From Candidatus Haliotispira prima (lineage in GTDB: Bacteria; Spirochaetota; Spirochaetia; SP-2023), in the NCBI GenBank assembly GCA_029867005.1, contig CP123443.1:930001-994000 (forward strand): a DNA stretch of 64,000 nucleotides. Direction: 5' to 3'. The notes under the pieces were generated by a model. That model made no database searches, was not told where the DNA came from, and worked only from the letters and a program-made list of their open reading frames with translations. The translations under genes were made by a program, and so were the position numbers. This document shows positions 1-8,986 of the stretch, in pieces. Numbering within the stretch: the stretch's first letter is position 1; each line of letters begins with the position of its first letter.

Positions 1-2301
1 AACGTTAGAGACATCCCAATCTCCTATCGCTTGATTGAAGGCATAGGTACCACGAAATATCTCGGTCATATCAGTAATCTTGGAGACATCCCAGGCTCCT
101 ATCGGTTGGTTGAAGACCACAGCACCACGAAACATCCGCCTCAGATCAGTAACGTTGGAGACATCCCAATCTCCTATCGGTTGATTAAAGCTTACAGCAC
201 AACTAAACATAAAACTCATATCAGTAACATTGGAGACATCCCAATCTCCTATCGGTTGATTGAATTTTGAAACACACTTAACCCAATGGCTCTCCACATC
301 GATATGGCCGGAGAACATCTCGTGCATATCAGTAACGCCGGAGACATCCCAATCTCCTATCGGTTGATTGAATTCTAAAGTATTATCAAACATCCGTCTC
401 ATATTCGTAACATTGGAGACATTCCAATTTCCTATGGGCTGATTGAATTTTCTAGCCCCGCGAAACATACCCTCCATATTCGTAACGTTGGAAACATCCC
501 AAGCTCCTATGGGCTGATTGAATTCTGAAGAAGTATAATCAAACATAGCGTCTTTAAAAGAAACACGGGAGAACATCCCGCTCATATTTGTAACGTTAGA
601 GACATCCCAATTCCCTATCGGTTGATTGAATTTTTCAGCCCCATAAAACATCCGGCTCATATTCGTAACGCTAGATACATTCCAATCTCCTATCGCTTGA
701 TTGAAAGCGGACGCATCTTTATCCATAGATTCCCACCCATCAGCGATGCGGGAGAACATCTCGCTCATATTTGTAACGTTGGAGACATCCCAATCCCCTA
801 TGGGTTGATTGAATTTTTCAGCACCGCGAAACATACCCTCCATATTTGTAACGTTGGAGACATCCCAAGCTCCTATGGGTTGATTGAATTTTTCAGCTCC
901 ACGATCCATCTTGAATTTTACAGAACTACCAAACATAGAACTCATATTTGTAACATTAGAGACATCCCAATCTCCTATTGGTTGATTAAATTTTCCGGCA
1001 TTATCAAACATAGAACTCATATTTGTAATGTTAGAGACATCCCAACTCCCTATGGGTTGATTAAATTTTTCAGCACCATAGAACATACCCTCCATATTCG
1101 TAACACCGGAGACATCCCAACCCGAAATTTCTCCATTAAAGTCACTATCTGCGAAGAGTTCACTCATATCCGTCACTTTACTTACATCTATGTGGTTGAG
1201 GTCGGCATCATGGCTCAACTCGGCAATTAGTGCTTTCAATTCGGCTTTGTTCGCAGGTTGCTCGGTGTGCCAGTGGGCGTAGAGTGTGATATCGATCGTT
1301 ACCGGCCAGATATAATCGTACTTGGTCTTATCCGTATGCCCCGTGGCTGCATCCACGATGTACCAGCCTCCAAAGTAGTAGGTCGTGCCATCGCTTGGTG
1401 CTTTGGTCGGGTCTGCTATGGTTTCGCTTAGTGTGGTACCGCCGGTTACTTCCACGGGAGATACGGCACTGCCCCCGTCCGTTTGAAAACGTATGGTATA
1501 TAAAGTACCACCAAACATGGACTCTGTATCGATAACTCCGGAAACATTCCAATCTTTTATGACTTGATTAAAGGTGAAAATATTACTAAACATACTTTGC
1601 ATATTTGTAACGTTGGAAACATCCCAATCACCTATGGATTGACTGAAGTTTTCGGCACCGTAAAACATCCTGTACATAGAAATAACATTGGAGACATCCC
1701 AGCCTCCTGTCGTTCGATTGAATTTTAGAGCACCACTAAACATATGGCTCATATCAGTAACGTTGGAGACATCCCAGCCTCCTATTGTTCGATTGAATTT
1801 TAGAGCACCACTAAACATCTGGTTCATATTAGTAACATTGGAGACATCCCAATTTCCTATCGTTCGATTGAATTTTTCAGCACCATTAAACATCCCCTCC
1901 ATATTCGTAACACCGGAGACATCCCAGTCCGAAATATATCCATTAAAGTCACTATCTGCAAAGAGTCGGCTCATATCGGTCACTTTACTTACATCTATAT
2001 GGTTGAGGTCGGCATCATTACCCAACTCGGCAATCAGTGCCTCCAATTCGGCTTTGTTGGCAGGTTGTTCGATAGCATCTATCCGGCCCCCGGCAGCCGG
2101 CGCTTCCGAGGTAGCTTTGTCGGCAGGTGCAGGGCTTGCCGCTGATTTGGTGCAGGCAGACAGAAACAGCGGAATGAAACAGAAGAGAAAGAGGCAGAAA
2201 AACGGAGAGCTTGGAAATAAAAAGCAAGACTTAGCCGATTGGGTCTTGGGTTTTAGGTACTTTATTTCAATGTCTGTCAATATTTTGTTTCGGTTTTGCA
2301 T
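1..2301 (-). CDS. BspA-like DUF285 repeat lipoprotein, 3' end outside window
   Basis: The minus-strand frame is open from an ATG at 2301 to the window edge (767 codons, no stop), so the C-terminus is missing. The leader starts MQNRNKILTD and leads into a hydrophobic stretch ending in the lipobox LSAC (Cys about 50), so an outer-surface lipoprotein is expected. The body is built of roughly 25-residue DUF285 units of the type FNQPIGDWDVSNVTNM. Near residues 267-340 an InlB-type B repeat interrupts the array and is followed by a second copy of the array entry segment (QPANKAELKALIAEL). This makes the gene look like two fused paralogues. Unlike most neighbours it has no heptanucleotide repeat. 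DUF285 proteins are surface proteins, some of them adhesins; the ligand here is unknown. Confidence 0.9.
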   Translation of the reverse strand, partial: MQNRNKILTDIEIKYLKPKTQSAKSCFLFPSSPFFCLFLFCFIPLFLSACTKSAASPAPADKATSEAPAAGGRIDAIEQPANKAELEALIAELGNDADLNHIDVSKVTDMSRLFADSDFNGYISDWDVSGVTNMEGMFNGAEKFNRTIGNWDVSNVTNMNQMFSGALKFNRTIGGWDVSNVTDMSHMFSGALKFNRTTGGWDVSNVISMYRMFYGAENFSQSIGDWDVSNVTNMQSMFSNIFTFNQVIKDWNVSGVIDTESMFGGTLYTIRFQTDGGSAVSPVEVTGGTTLSETIADPTKAPSDGTTYYFGGWYIVDAATGHTDKTKYDYIWPVTIDITLYAHWHTEQPANKAELKALIAELSHDADLNHIDVSKVTDMSELFADSDFNGEISGWDVSGVTNMEGMFYGAEKFNQPIGSWDVSNITNMSSMFDNAGKFNQPIGDWDVSNVTNMSSMFGSSVKFKMDRGAEKFNQPIGAWDVSNVTNMEGMFRGAEKFNQPIGDWDVSNVTNMSEMFSRIADGWESMDKDASAFNQAIGDWNVSSVTNMSRMFYGAEKFNQPIGNWDVSNVTNMSGMFSRVSFKDAMFDYTSSEFNQPIGAWDVSNVTNMEGMFRGARKFNQPIGNWNVSNVTNMRRMFDNTLEFNQPIGDWDVSGVTDMHEMFSGHIDVESHWVKCVSKFNQPIGDWDVSNVTDMSFMFSCAVSFNQPIGDWDVSNVTDLRRMFRGAVVFNQPIGAWDVSKITDMTEIFRGTYAFNQAIGDWDVSNV

Positions 2302-2338
2302 GGGAACACACCTTCAAGCGGAGTGAATTTGAGGCCCG

Positions 2339-2367
2339 ATTATATATTGATTTAGAGAGTTTAGTAA
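2339..2367 (-). promoter_or_regulatory. sigma70-type promoter of the 1-2301 lipoprotein gene
   Basis: Read on the minus strand: -35 TTACTA (2362-2367), 17 bp spacer, -10 TATAAT (2339-2344). It occupies the same relative place as the promoters of the other lipoprotein loci. Confidence 0.6.
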
Positions 2368-2519
2368 GGGGGGAGCTTAGATTACCACCCCTAAAGACCA
2401 CCCCTGGCCCCTCCAAAGGAGGGGAATTGACCACCCCTGCCCCTGCTAAGGGAGGGGATCTACAACAGTAAAAATCATTAGAGTCTATTAGACTGGAGGG
2501 CGGCATCTGTCGAAGTGGT

Positions 2520-3556
2520 TTAATAGCGGAATGTGGGAGTATTAAGGTTATAAAAGGGCCCGGTGGGAGGAGTGGTAGAATTTTTCAGCAGGTCTCTGAG
2601 AATAGGAGAAGCCACTTTGTCTGCTGCAATCATGTATGTTGTCCGGCTCGTTGCCGTAGAGGGGTAACCCTCTACTAACCCATAATTAAAATAAAAATTC
2701 GGTCCTGGTGTGGTCGTCATCATACTGTTCCTGTAACGGCCCACGTGTGCAAGGCTACTCAGCCCGGTGGTAAATTCATGAGTAAAAGGTATATAGGGGC
2801 TTTCAAAGTAAGCGATAAATACACCTGTTTGGCTTTCCATAAAATGGTATTCATTCAGACTGGCTACATATTCTTTGGCTGCGAACTTCTCGCTCCATAC
2901 CGCAGCTCCCGCAGCGGGCAGGCTCGCGGTGGTAAAGGAAATTTCAACCCTGTCCCCCTCAATCACTCCGCCTTTAATATTTGTTTTTCCTAAGTCAATA
3001 TTTGAGGGCATATACAGATACAGTTTGTAACTCGTATTGGGAGCAAGAACATCGGCCAAAGTAAAGCCGCCATCCTCAAAGTTGCTGTCATAGTGTTGGC
3101 TGATACTAAATTTGCGCATACTGTCGGCATCTATGCTCAGACTGACATACCCTTTGCTCGCCAGGGCTTTTGTCTTGGTGGGAACGGCTTCCGCAGCTAA
3201 GTGGATAACGGCCCCCGCATCTGTAACGGTCGGAATGCTACTCACCTCTAATTGTACAGAGGATGCCACGGCGGTGACGGAAAAGGAAATATCGGGGTTG
3301 GGTTCCGGGTCTTTACTTTTGTCTGAGATCGGGGCACAGGAGAGCAGGATTACACCGAGAATGGAGAGAAAAAGGAAGGCAAAAAGGCGGGAACGGAGAC
3401 GGGAAAAAAATAGGTAAAAAGGTCTATAACTAGTTGATATACAAGGGAATAACGGCTTGTTTTCTAAAGTAGTGTGATATTGGATATTGGATATTGGATA
3501 TTGGATATTATACTGTTTCGTCCAATATCAGTCAATATTTGGTCTCGTTTTTTCAT
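2520..3556 (-). CDS. phase-variable lipoprotein, SSVQLE family (OFF)
   Basis: The lipoprotein frame runs without a stop from the repeat tract to the stop at 2520. It encodes a signal peptide with core LFAFLFLSILGVILL, lipobox LLSC and a mature part starting CAPISDKSKD. The mature domain (SSVQLEV, ISQHY, NTSYKLYLYMPS) is shared with four other loci in this window and matches no family I can name. The natural start is the ATG at 3556, with AAGGAG nine bases upstream and the leader MKKRDQILTDIG. ATG and signal peptide are separated by a GGATATT tract that leaves them out of frame: the distance from 3556 to codon 3269 is 287 nt. Translation from the ATG therefore ends after 30 codons at TAG 3464-3466. 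One extra repeat unit would restore the frame. The only in-frame start is a GTG at 3269, after the signal peptide. Confidence 0.8.
3476..3509. repeat. in-frame heptanucleotide repeat, 4 units
   Basis: GATATT followed by four perfect GGATATT units (AATATCC on the coding strand), inside the leader of the 2520-3556 gene. Five units would be in frame. Confidence 0.95.
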
Positions 3557-3593
3557 GGGGGTACTCCTTTAGGTTTATCCGGATTCAGGATTG

Positions 3594-3623
3594 ATTGTAT
3601 GTTCATTTAGAGAGTTTGGTCAA
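3594..3623 (-). promoter_or_regulatory. conserved lipoprotein-array promoter
   Basis: Minus strand: -35 TTGACC (3618-3623), 18 bp spacer, -10 TACAAT (3594-3599), about 40 bp before the ATG at 3556. Confidence 0.7.
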
Positions 3624-3677
3624 GGGGCAGGTAGGTGAGCCTGCCGAACCTGGCAAGGGGGCCTGAGTGCTGTTCAG

Positions 3678-3707
3678 ACAACAGCGTGCGGTGCCGCACG
3701 CTGTTGT
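3678..3707. terminator. terminator-like palindrome
   Basis: Nearly perfect 30-nt inverted repeat (arm ACAACAGCGTGCGG) just downstream of the stop of the 3726-4648 gene. There is no strong T tract, so it may be an mRNA-end stabiliser instead. Confidence 0.5.
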
Positions 3708-3725
3708 AAGTTTCCGTACCGTATG

Positions 3726-4648
3726 CTACCGAAACTTTGGAGGTTTATGGGCCGGGATAATAGGACAGCTCTCGAAAATCCTTTTATAATCTGTTACCTG
3801 ACTTACAGTCCAACCTGAAATATCCTGGTCAAAGGCTACGACAGTAGAGAACATCTGGTGCATATCAGTAACGCCGGAGACATCCCAATCTCCGATGGGT
3901 TGATTGAAGGCATCAGCACTATAAAACATCTCGTGCATATCAGTAACGTCGGAGACATCCCAATCTCCGATGGGTTGATTGAAGGCAAAAGCAGAACCAA
4001 ACATCTGGTGCATATGAGTAACACCGGAGACATCCCAACCCGTGATATCGCCATTAAAGGTAGTCTTAGATGCGAAGAGGCTACTCATATCGGTGACCTT
4101 TCGCACATCAATGTGGTTGAAGTCGGCGGTATTTCCCAAGTCGGCAATCAGTGTCTCCAAAGCAGTCTTGTCGGCAGGTTGCTTGGTGTACCAGCGGGCG
4201 TAGAGCGTGATATTGCCCGTCACCGGTTTGGTGGAATCATACTTGGTCTTGCCCGTATGTCCTTTGGCCTTGTCCACGGTGTACCAATCCCCGAAGTAGT
4301 AGATGGTGCTGCCGCTTGCGGCCTTGGTGGGGGCCGCTATGGTTTTACTTAGTGTAGTGTCAAGCGTAGTCCCGCCGGTTACCACCACCGAAGACACTGC
4401 GCTGCCTCCGTCGGTTTCAAAGCTGACGGTGTATTTGGAAGTGGGGGCAGAGCCTGTGCCCGGGTCGACACAGGCGGCCAGCAACAGATGAATGAAGAAA
4501 ATAGAAAGAAAGCAGAAAAAACGGAGGGAATTTGGATAAAAGGATCGAATTAATGTGAGCGATATTGGATATTGGATATTGGATATTGGATATTGGATAT
4601 TATACTGTTTCGTCCAATATCAGTCAATACCTGCTTTTGGTTTTTCAT
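3726..4648 (-). CDS. phase-variable small DUF285 lipoprotein (OFF)
   Basis: The lipoprotein frame encodes a hydrophobic stretch ending in lipobox LLAAC, one InlB-type B repeat (YTVSFETDGGSAV to ITLYARW), and then four DUF285 units with FNQPIGDWDVSDVTDM. It is a miniature of the giants at 1-2301 and 8987-12040. The ATG at 4648 follows a GGAGCACCCCC-type ribosome site and encodes MKNQKQVLTDIG. The distance to codon 4484 (TTG, within the signal peptide) is 164 nt, so the ATG frame stops at TAA 4550-4552 after 32 codons. Five repeat units are present and six would be in frame. The TTG at 4484 would keep only the end of the signal peptide and is an unlikely real start. Confidence 0.8.
4561..4601. 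repeat. in-frame heptanucleotide repeat, 5 units
   Basis: GATATT plus five GGATATT units in the leader of the small DUF285 lipoprotein gene. Six units would join leader and lipoprotein. Confidence 0.95.
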
Positions 4649-4709
4649 GGGGGTGCTCCTCCGGGCAAATAGGAAAATGAGAAAATGGGCAAAGTGCCTT
4701 TGCGAGTTT

Positions 4710-4738
4710 ATTGTATGTTCATTCAGGGGTTTTGGCAA
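4710..4738 (-). promoter_or_regulatory. conserved lipoprotein-array promoter
   Basis: Minus strand: TTGCCA (4733-4738), 17 bp, TACAAT (4710-4715). Confidence 0.7.
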
Positions 4739-4830
4739 GGGGGGCGTTGTGAGGGGTTGGTGAGCCTGCCGAACCTGACAAGGGGGCCTTAAACGGGGTT
4801 CGGGTGCCTTACCCATCTGTAACAGCCCCT

Positions 4831-4874
4831 CCTCTGTTCCGTGCCGGTCTAAAACCGCCGGCACGGAACAGAGG
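4831..4874. terminator. 17-bp stem hairpin after the 4911-6058 gene
   Basis: Arms CCTCTGTTCCGTGCCGG (4831-4847) and its exact complement (4858-4874), loop of 10. The same hairpin recurs at 6177-6218 behind the paralogous gene. It lies 36 bp downstream of the stop and lacks a T run. Confidence 0.6.
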
Positions 4875-4910
4875 AGTATTGAAAAATTAAGATTATGAAG
4901 ATTATGAAGA

Positions 4911-6058
4911 TTATTGGGTAATCAATTGCACGTTTCGTATCTTCTGTTGACCACTGTAGGTTGCCAGATTATACTGGACAGTATGCTCTATTTCCAAGCC
5001 ATCTCCAAGAAAATATTTTTGACTTACCGGATCAGAGGGCAATATAGCCATGATAGCAGTAAAATACACATCAAAATTAGTCGATTTTGTTTTCCTTTCT
5101 AAAAAAACAGTTTTCGCGTTAGTTGTTCCTTCAGCCTCACTTCCACCAAAAAAAGTAAATATTATATTAAAGGTGTTACTATTCCTTGCCTTTACTTGAA
5201 CTAAGTGCAAATTTACTTCCTCTGATGAGGTGACAGGTGAGGGCTCCGGAAATATAGGAAAAGCGACCCTTGTTGGAAGTATCAAATATTCCTCCTCCTT
5301 TACTTCTATCTTTTGGGGGGCACTAATTTCTGTGCTTGTTCTTGGTATGCCAACAGTATTTGTGCCGGTATCTGTGATCTCTCCATTGGAGCGAGAATAT
5401 TGATCCCGGAAATGCATGCCGATATTGTTGGCTTCCTGTCTTCTTTCTAAGGTGGGCAAAGTGGCAAACTTGGCGGTTGTAAAAGATTTTTGTGAGGCCA
5501 ACTCTCTGCCTCGGTAAATATTAAGGTAATACGTCGTATTCTCTTTCAACAAGTGGTCCGCTGTGAGAGTGCTTATGTCATCCGGTATGGTATTCAAATG
5601 GGCCATAAATACCTCTCTGCCTACGTCTTTTGTTAAGGTACGCTTGATATAGCCTTTACCTAATTGGGCCGGAAGGCTTGTCGTGTTAGAAGCCGAAATC
5701 CCAAACGTAAATTCGATTTCTCCCTCCAATTCGCTGGTTATGGAAAAAGTAAGTTCATTGGCACCTATGTAAGGGAAGGTGACCGCAGTGTATTTGGGTG
5801 TCGGCGGGTCGTCCTTACTGTCATCAGACAGCGGGGCACAGGAAGCCAAAAACAGACCGAGAATGGGGAGAAAAAGGAAGGCAAAAAGGCGGGAACGGAG
5901 ACGGGAAAAAAATAGGTAAAAAGACTTATAACTATTTGATATACAAGGAAATAGATGATTGCTTTCTAAAGTAGTGTGATATTGGATATTGGATATTGGA
6001 TATTGGATATTATACTGTTTATACCAATATCCGTCAATATTTGGTCTTGATTTTTCAT
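4911..6058 (-). CDS. phase-variable lipoprotein, FPYIGANEL family (OFF)
   Basis: The lipoprotein frame gives the signal peptide RLFAFLFLPILGLFLASC, then CAPLSDD and a mature domain of about 310 residues (FPYIGANELTFSI, TTYYLNIYRGRELASQKSF) that I do not recognise. It is closely paralogous to the next locus (6224-7368). The start is the ATG at 6058 (MKNQDQILTDIG) with a GGAGCACCCC-type ribosome site. The distance to codon 5849 is 209 nt (remainder 2), and the ATG frame ends at TAG 5966-5968 after 30 codons. Reading the lipoprotein frame back codon by codon from 5849 to the repeat shows no ATG, GTG or TTG. Confidence 0.8.
5978..6011. repeat. in-frame heptanucleotide repeat, 4 units
   Basis: GATATT plus four GGATATT units. 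Five units would be in frame with the lipoprotein. Confidence 0.95.
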
Positions 6059-6096
6059 GAGGGGTGCTCCTTTAAGTTGGTTTGGATCCAAGGTTG

Positions 6097-6125
6097 ATTG
6101 TATATTCGTTTAGGGGTTTTGGCAA
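6097..6125 (-). promoter_or_regulatory. conserved lipoprotein-array promoter
   Basis: Minus strand: TTGCCA (6120-6125), 17 bp, TACAAT (6097-6102). Confidence 0.7.
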
Positions 6126-6176
6126 GGGGGCCTTAAACGGGGTTCGGGTGCCTCACCTATCTATAAACAACCTCTC

Positions 6177-6218
6177 CTCTGTTCCGTGCCGGTCTAAAAC
6201 CGCCGGCACGGAACAGAG
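6177..6218. terminator. 16-bp stem hairpin after the 6224-7368 gene
   Basis: Arms CTCTGTTCCGTGCCGG (6177-6192) and complement (6203-6218), starting 5 bp past the stop codon. It is a second copy of the hairpin at 4831-4874. Confidence 0.65.
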
Positions 6219-6223
6219 AAATA

Positions 6224-7368
6224 TTACCTGGTAATTAATTGTACGTTTCGTATCGTCTGTGTACAAATGTACTTTACAGCATTATAATGAATATTATACT
6301 CCGTTTCCCATCCATCTCCAAGAAAATATTTTTGACTTACCGGATCAGAGGGCAATATAGCCATGATAGCACTAAAATACACATCAAAATTAGTAGATCT
6401 TGTTTTCCTTTCTAAAAAAACAGTCTTCGCGTTAGTTGTTCCTTCAGCCTCACTTCCATCAAAAAAAGTAAATACTGTCTTGAAGGCTCCACGATTATTT
6501 GCCTTAGCTTGAACTAAGTGGAAACTCACTTCCTCTGATGAGGTGACAGGTGAGGGTTCCGGAAATATAGGAAAAGCGATCCTTATTGGAAGTATCAAAT
6601 ACTCTTCTGCTTTTACTTCTATCTTTTTTGGGGAGCTAATTTCTGTGCTTGTTTCCGGTATGAGAACAGTATTGCTCTCGGAATCTCTGAGCGACCCATT
6701 GGATTGATAATATTGATCCCAAGAATGGATGCCAACATTGTTAGTCCCTTGTCTTCTTTCTAAAACGGGCAAAGTGGCAAACTTGGCGGTTGTAAACGAT
6801 TTTTGTGAGGCCAACTCTCTGCCCCGGTAAATATTAAGGTAGTACGTTGTATTCTCTTTCATAAAATGGTCGGCTGTGAGGGTGCTCATGTCATCCGGTA
6901 TGGTATTCAAATGGGCCATAAATACCTCCCTGCTTACATCTTTTGTCAGGGTACGTTTGATATAGCCTTTACCTAATTGGGCCGGAAGTGTGGTGGTTGC
7001 AGCCGCAGAAATCCCAAAGGTAAACTCCACCTCTCCCTCCAATTCGCTGATTATGGAGAAAGTAAGTTCATTGGCACCTATGTAAGGGAAGGTAACGGCA
7101 GTGTATTGGGGTGCCGGCGGGTCGTCCTTACTGTCGGACAGCGGGGCACAGGAAGCCAAAAACAGACCGAGAAGGGAGAGAAAAAGGAAGGTAAAAAGGC
7201 GGGAGCGGAGACGGGAAAAAAATAGGTAAAAATGTTTGTAACTAGTTGATATGCAAGGAAATAAATGCTTTCTTTCTAAAGTAGTGTGATATTGGATATT
7301 GGATATTGGATATTGGATATTATACTGTTTATACCAATATCCGTCAATATGCTGTGTTGAGTTTTCAT
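6224..7368 (-). CDS. phase-variable lipoprotein, FPYIGANEL family (OFF)
   Basis: Paralogue of 4911-6058. The two share the signal peptide, CAPLSD and most of the first 150 mature residues, and diverge in the middle (after TLPVLERRQ) and at the C-terminus. The ATG at 7368 encodes MKTQHSILTDIG. The distance to codon 7159 is 209 nt, so the ATG frame stops at TAG 7276-7278 and the lipoprotein is unlinked from its start. One extra GGATATT would restore it. Function unknown; export to the outer surface is inferred from the lipobox LASC. Confidence 0.8.
7288..7321. repeat. in-frame heptanucleotide repeat, 4 units
   Basis: GATATT plus four GGATATT units within the leader of the 6224-7368 gene. Confidence 0.95.
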
Positions 7369-7405
7369 GGGGGTGCTCCTTTAGGTTGGTTTGGATTCAG
7401 GGTTG

Positions 7406-7434
7406 ATTGTATACTCGTTTAGGGGTTTTGGCAA
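7406..7434 (-). promoter_or_regulatory. conserved lipoprotein-array promoter
   Basis: Minus strand: TTGCCA (7429-7434), 17 bp, TACAAT (7406-7411). Confidence 0.7.
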
Positions 7435-7603
7435 GGGGGGCGTGGTGAGGGGTTGGTGAGCCTGCCGAACCTGGCAAGGAGGGCTTTAGACGGAGCAGGA
7501 GAGCCATCACCCCTATATTAGTCCCCCTGCCAAGGGAGGGGATCTGCAACAGTAAAAATCATTGGAGTCCGTTAGACCGGGGGGGGGCATCTGTTGAAGT
7601 GGT

Positions 7604-8634
7604 CTAATAGCGGGATATAGGAGTATTAACGTCATAAAAAGGTCCACTGGGAGGACTGGTAGAACTTTGCAGCAGATCCCGAAGAATAGGAGCAGGCACT
7701 TTATCTGCTGCAATCATGTATGTTGTCCGGCTCGTTGCCGTAGAGGGATAACCCCCTACTAACCCATAATTAAAATAAAAATCAGCTCCTGATGTGGCAG
7801 TCATCGTACTGCCACTGTAACGGCCCACGGCATTACCCGGATCAGTGATAATCTCCTGAAGAAAAGGTATATAGGGCTTATGAAAGTAAAGTACAACGAC
7901 ACCTGTTTGGCTCTCCATAAAATGGTATTCATTTAAACTGGCTACATATTCTTTAGCTGTGAACTTCTCGCTCCATACCGGATCTCCCGCAGCGGGCAGG
8001 CTCACCGTGGTAAAGGAAATTTCAACCATATCACCCTTAATTTCCCCGCCTTTAATTTCTGTTTGCCCCAAGTCAATCGTAGAAGGCATATACAGATACA
8101 GTTTGTAACCCGTATTGGGGGCAAGAACATCGGCCAAAGTAAAGCCGCCATCCTCAAAATTGCTGCCGTAATGTTGGCTGATGCTGAATTTGCGGGTACT
8201 ATCCGCTTCTATGCTCAGGTTGACATAGCCCTTGCTCGCTTGAACCTCCGCCTTGGTGGGAACGGCTTCCGCAGCTAAACGGATAAGGCCCTCCACACCT
8301 GTAACAGCCGGAATACTGTTGACCTCTAATTGTACAGAGGAGGCCACAGCGGTGACGGAAAAGGAAATATCGGGGTTGGGTTCCGGGTCTTTGTTGTTGT
8401 CCGAGATCGGGGCACAGGCAAGCAGAGACAGGCCGAGAACGGACAGAAAAAGGAAAGGGTAAAGGAAGGGTGAAAGACGAAAGGGAAGTGAATAAGAAGG
8501 TTTAGGACGGTTTGCAGGGGGTGGAAGTAACGGCTTGTTTTCTAAAGTAGTGTGATATTGGATATTGGATATTGGATATTGGATATTATACTGTTTCGTC
8601 CAATATCAGTCAATACCTGCTTTTGGTTTTTCAT
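7604..8634 (-). CDS. phase-variable lipoprotein, SSVQLE family (OFF)
   Basis: Close paralogue of 2520-3556. It has the same signal peptide type, CAPISD linker, SSVQLEV strand and ISQHYGSNFEDG segment, with differences concentrated around residues 150-200 of the mature part. The ATG at 8634 (AAGGAGCACCCCC site) is 287 nt from codon 8347, remainder 2, and stops at TAG 8542-8544 after 30 codons. Four repeat units are present and five would be in frame. The GTG at 8347 is the only in-frame start and would yield a protein without signal peptide. Confidence 0.8.
8554..8587. repeat. in-frame heptanucleotide repeat, 4 units
   Basis: GATATT plus four GGATATT units within the leader of the 7604-8634 gene. 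Confidence 0.95.
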
Positions 8635-8689
8635 GGGGGTGCTCCTTATGGGCAAAATGAGGAAATGGGCAAAGTGCCTTTGTGAGTTT

Positions 8690-8718
8690 ATTGTATGTTC
8701 ATTCAGGTGGTTTGGCAA
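8690..8718 (-). promoter_or_regulatory. conserved lipoprotein-array promoter
   Basis: Minus strand: TTGCCA (8713-8718), 17 bp, TACAAT (8690-8695). Confidence 0.7.
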
Positions 8719-8892
8719 GGGGGGGCCTTATCCGCGAGTTTGGGCCTTTGAACGGAAAGTCCGGGACATTGAGCGGAAAACCCGAGTCATTGAGCGGAGT
8801 CGAAACGCCCCAAGGTAAAGGCTCTGGGTTACTAGAAAGCGTGGGGGGCGGAACAGAAAGAGCAAGAGGAATATTCAGGCAACAGCGTGCCG
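8711..8892. repeat. intergenic direct repeat, copy 1
   Basis: About 160 bp nearly identical to 13499-13659, including TCATTGAGCGGAGTCGAAA and GAACAGAAAGAGCAAGAGG. This copy carries an extra internal stretch of about 25 bp that partly repeats CATTGAGCGG. It fills most of the 352-bp gap between the gene ending at 8987 and the start at 8634. I see no gene in it. Confidence 0.8.
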
Positions 8893-8986
8893 TTTCGGCG
8901 CGCAGTTGCAAGTTTCTGTATCTTCAGATTACCGGATGTCAGAAGATTTACAAACCGGGCTCATACCACTACCGTCCTCCACCATT

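Noticed and set aside
31-1230. Long plus-strand frames with HIRNVGDIPISYGLIEF-type repeats (also at 9416-11647)
   Set aside because: They are the antisense image of DUF285 repeats; the minus-strand frame has signal peptides, ribosome sites and family motifs.
2520-3269. Taking the first in-frame GTG/TTG/ATG (for example 3269, 7159, 37020, 41655) as true starts
   Set aside because: These lie inside or after the signal peptide or deep in the mature domain, without ribosome sites, while a well-placed ATG with Shine-Dalgarno exists upstream of each repeat.
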